Assembly (NCBI GenBank): GCA_009761415.1
Contig: QUOL01000006.1
Location: 1,116,001-1,180,000, forward strand
Length of the DNA stretch: 64,000 nucleotides
Direction of reading: 5' to 3'
Source of the DNA: Sarcomyxa edulis
Taxonomy: Eukaryota > Basidiomycota > Agaricomycetes > Agaricales > Mycenaceae
Below the pieces are notes generated by a model that worked only from the letters and a program-made list of their open reading frames with translations, was not told where the DNA came from and did no database searches. How positions within the stretch are numbered: the first letter of the stretch is position 1; every line of letters begins with the position of its first letter. The position numbers and the translations under genes are program-made. This document shows positions 61,255 through 64,000 of the stretch, one piece after another.

Positions 61255-62581
61255 CTTTGGGTTCATCACCACAACGACGTCTTCAGTGGGCGCCGCAACC
61301 TCGAGTACACGGAGCCGTCAATACCGCACTTGACGCCACACACACGAATCTGCAAGATTGGGAGATCCAGGTTTCGAAGGAAAGTTTTAGCCGATATTGC
61401 ATCTTTTTTCCAAAACGTAAGTCTCCATTCTGACGGCTATTTGGTCGCTTTGTTATAACTGACAACAGCACCACTTTCTGGGCGTATAAAGGTAGGCCGA
61501 AATCTCTCAACTTTCCCCATCTCCTTCCTCCCACTTCCATCTCTTCCCACTTCGTCGTCGTCCTCTTCTCCTCATCGTCGCTTCCATCCTCAAGGCTGCC
61601 TGTCCAAAGTGAGTATCGCCTCGTCGTTATCGTTGGCGTCTCACTGACACCGATACTTCTCAATTGTAGCTCAGTCGATATTCTCGTTTTTGTCGGTACG
61701 TGAACATTGGTCTTTGTTTTCTTCTCCTCACTCAATCGGTCTGTTAGCCCTATCATAGCCGATTCCCATTGACGTCGCTGCTAGAAAACTCAGATACACG
61801 ACGAGCCATCCGTTCCCGATGTCCACGGCTCCCGACTTATTTTCATACAGCTTAATTCCTCAGAAATATACTCGTAGTTCTCTCCTGGATGTCGATAATC
61901 GCTTCCACGCGGTGAGGAATTCACTCTGCTCATCATCCGCGCCGTTTCACTGATTCCATTTCTCTTTCATCGTCTCTAGCTAGAGAGACGTCGTCTTCTT
62001 TCACTCATCAGGTATGCACCTTTACCTTTCTCTCTCCACTACATTCGTGTTTGAGCTGACTGTCTACGTCTATCTCAGGCACAGTGCTCGTCGTCGCGCC
62101 GTCTCCTAAGTCCCCTCTGCTCCTGCCACAGTTATCCCAGAGTTCAACCTCGACGAACCTATGTACGACCTCTGCACTAATTACTAGTCGTCGATGCGGC
62201 CGTCTCCAAGCTCAACAGTTGAGGGTCAAAACTGCCATCGTGAGTCTACGCTCACCTTCGTCGTTTATCGATGACCTGGTTGATCTTTTCTTTGGTTTTC
62301 TTGCAGTACTTCCCACACCTCAGAGCTCGCGTCAACGCTGCCTCGGCTATTTACTCACTCTCTCCCACTCCGACCACGCCGAGCGCGTCCCTTCATCGAT
62401 GCCGTTCCCAATCTCAATGGTCGAGTATCACAATTTTCGTGGTGAGTCCATTCGCCTTCATCGCGTATCGAGCACCTCGTTAATTTCAGAGCGATGTTCC
62501 ACTTTGGTCGTCTTCGCAGGATTTCCCGCACCCTCGAAGACGTCGATACCCTGCCTCGGCTAATTACACACTCTTTCCCAA

Positions 62582-62630
62582 CTCGGCTACGCCGAGCGCG
62601 AGAGCGATGAGGGGCAGAGCCCCTCATCGC
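62582..62630 (+). repeat. Double-hairpin element 3
   Basis: Duplicate of the element at 48,602 (6-bp and 12-bp perfect stems). Confidence 0.95.
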
Positions 62631-63029
62631 GTTCCCTGCCTACTTCCTCAGCCATGCTTCTCATCACCGTCGACATCTCTTTGACATATCTGCGCGGTAC
62701 AGGTATGGATTCGTCGTCCTCGCCGTGTCGGCTTATCCAGGGCCATCTTTACTCACCACGTCTGCGTTCCGTCCCTCTCGTCGTCATGCATCGCTCTACT
62801 CTCTCTCTCAAAGACCTCGACGATTCTCTCCACCTCGGCATTGTAGACAATTCCTGGATGATGTCGTCTCCAAGCCTGACGGTCAGATAAATCCTACATG
62901 GTGAGTCTTCGGCGCTTATCAATGTCCTCAGTGATATATATATATTCTTCTTCGGTCTTCTTGCAGCATTCCCCGCACCCTCGAAGACACTCCAACCATT
63001 CCTCGGCTAACTAATCCCCCTCTCCCCAC

Positions 63030-63078
63030 CTCGGCTACGCCGAGCGCGAGAGCGATGAGGGGCAGAGCCCCTCATCGC
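63030..63078 (+). repeat. Double-hairpin element 4
   Basis: Duplicate of the element at 49,050. Confidence 0.95.
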
Positions 63079-63784
63079 GTCCGTCCCTTCTGTCTGCTTG
63101 CTCTAGTTTCTCATCGGGTACTTCAATAGCCCGAGATCTCCCTCCCTCTCTCTCCCTCTAAGTGTAAGTCTGCCTCCAAGACTTGAGAACGTTGATCGTG
63201 ATTTAGCCGTTCTTATAAACGTTTAGTCTTGTCAGTTACATAAGTTGTTGCGAACAACGTTGGGCTTTATCGAGTGCCGAAGGAACACACCCTCGACGTC
63301 GTTCTTGCGAGTACAAGTGACGAGCAACCCATGTTTCGGCCACGATTTCTTCGAATTCGCGATGCACGGGCGACTACGTATCGAACTAAGCGCGGGATTT
63401 GTTCGTCGTCGTCGTCGTCGACGTCTATAACACCTCCGAAGCCTTCGAACTTGCCCGTGAGTCCTCTCGAATTGCCGGCTGTGTAGGATATTTTCGACCT
63501 ACTGCTGAACGGTGTTTATTATCGAAGCTTCAGAGTAGTGCTCGAAACCTGTCGTGCTATCTCTTATCCCCTGTCCCGACCTTACACTCTCCGGAACGGT
63601 CTGCCCCTTTTCACATATACCGTCCCTTACATCACTCGTTGGACTTGGTCTCGGTTTCCCTCTACATGTCTCAGAGGGAGAGGATATATGTCCTAACCAA
63701 TAGGTATCCTTATCATGATCATTCTGGAGATAAGTACATTACAGACAATATAATTCTTTTTTTTTATATTCTTACTTTCCGTCT

Positions 63785-64000
63785 CTTCCTTGAGTCTCGA
63801 GCATGTGCCATCCTTGTCTCATGTCTCTCAAGATTCGCTCGTGACCCCGTGTTCCATCAGGTAGACGAAGCCGGTAACCCTGTTGTGAATCTATCACATG
63901 TCTTGACTTGCTTGAATAAGGTGCGTGCGTCTCCCGTGTATCCGTGTCTCTGGAAAGATAGACCTACGACTTGGTTTGGATAGCTGGATGCTGGGACGGA
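63785..64000 (+). pseudogene. PAN3 3' fragment, copy 3, cut by window end
   Basis: Identical to 49,805-50,020. Shows [16 protein letters not shown] and the start of the LDAGTD exon before the edge. Implies that another Lon copy lies just outside. Confidence 0.85.

Larger units (their letters stand above)
53510..63784. other. 10.3 kb spacer, copy 2
   Basis: Exact repeat of 39,530-49,804 wherever compared: minus-strand intron-rich half to about 59,780, then plus-strand half from about 59,970. All remarks on copy 1 apply. Confidence 0.6.
52218..64000 (+). repeat. Recent tandem duplication, second identical segment
   Basis: Partner of 38,238-50,020 at an offset of 13,980 bases. It is still identical at the window end, where a third PAN3 tail begins, so a third unit (and Lon copy) probably follows to the right. 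Confidence 0.95.

Noticed and set aside
1..64000. tRNA and rRNA genes
   Set aside because: No T-loop/acceptor combination or rRNA segment was found by eye; a covariance search would be needed to exclude a tRNA.

Overview
The window looks like the nuclear genome of an Agaricomycete (mushroom-type basidiomycete). Genes are dense and on both strands. Most are cut by many 45-60 base GT-AG introns with CTAAC-like branch sites. The gene families are also typical of the group: a cytochrome P450 with a membrane-anchor N-terminus, F-box/LRR-type proteins, a Crinkler-like P-loop family, PAN3 and a peroxisomal-type Lon. All splice models here were read by eye from splice sites and family motifs, not from transcripts.

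Layout, left part (1-36 kb, single copy): the 5' end of an Ish1/MSC1-type stress/nuclear-envelope protein (-); a complete P450 (-); a broken F-box/LRR-like gene (-); a Crinkler-like P-loop protein (-); IMP dehydrogenase (-); an SRAP/HMCES abasic-site protein (-), divergent from a histone-fold TFIID-type protein (+); a degraded paralogue of the Crinkler-like gene (+); an intronless F-box protein (+); a tiny secreted protein (-); a gene-poor 3.5 kb stretch; malate dehydrogenase (-); an orphan 165-residue protein (+); an MFSD1-like transporter (+); a long coiled-coil protein (+); and PAN3 (+), the regulatory subunit of the PAN2-PAN3 deadenylase.

Right part (36-64 kb): a tandem duplication with a period of 13,980 bases. 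Each unit holds the last exons of PAN3, a peroxisomal-type Lon gene that stops just before its protease catalytic residues, and about 10.3 kb of spacer. From 38,238 to 50,020 every stretch compared is identical to 52,218-64,000. Upstream of that point the two Lon genes and PAN3 tails differ, and in the exon that holds the junction every difference is silent. The switch from diverged to identical lies inside the Lon exon encoding the Walker A region. This fits a recent unequal crossover between older duplicates, or an assembly join of two haplotypes; reads are needed to decide.

The spacer is the least explained DNA in the window. It appears to hold two divergent, finely spliced transcription units of little or no coding capacity. 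The minus-strand unit contains a tandem array of about 260 base exon-plus-intron units, each with a GC-rich perfect hairpin close to the exon's 3' end. The plus-strand unit contains repeated exon modules, two of which end in a double-hairpin element (6 bp plus 12 bp perfect stems). I know of no described family that matches this, and it is the best candidate here for something new.

Most single-copy genes are unrelated housekeeping functions: GTP synthesis, DNA-protein crosslink protection, transcription initiation, malate metabolism, mRNA deadenylation and peroxisomal proteolysis. They share no pathway. Physical links worth noting are the 217-base shared promoter between the HMCES and TFIID-type genes, and the PAN3-Lon head-to-tail pair, which is the substrate of the duplication.
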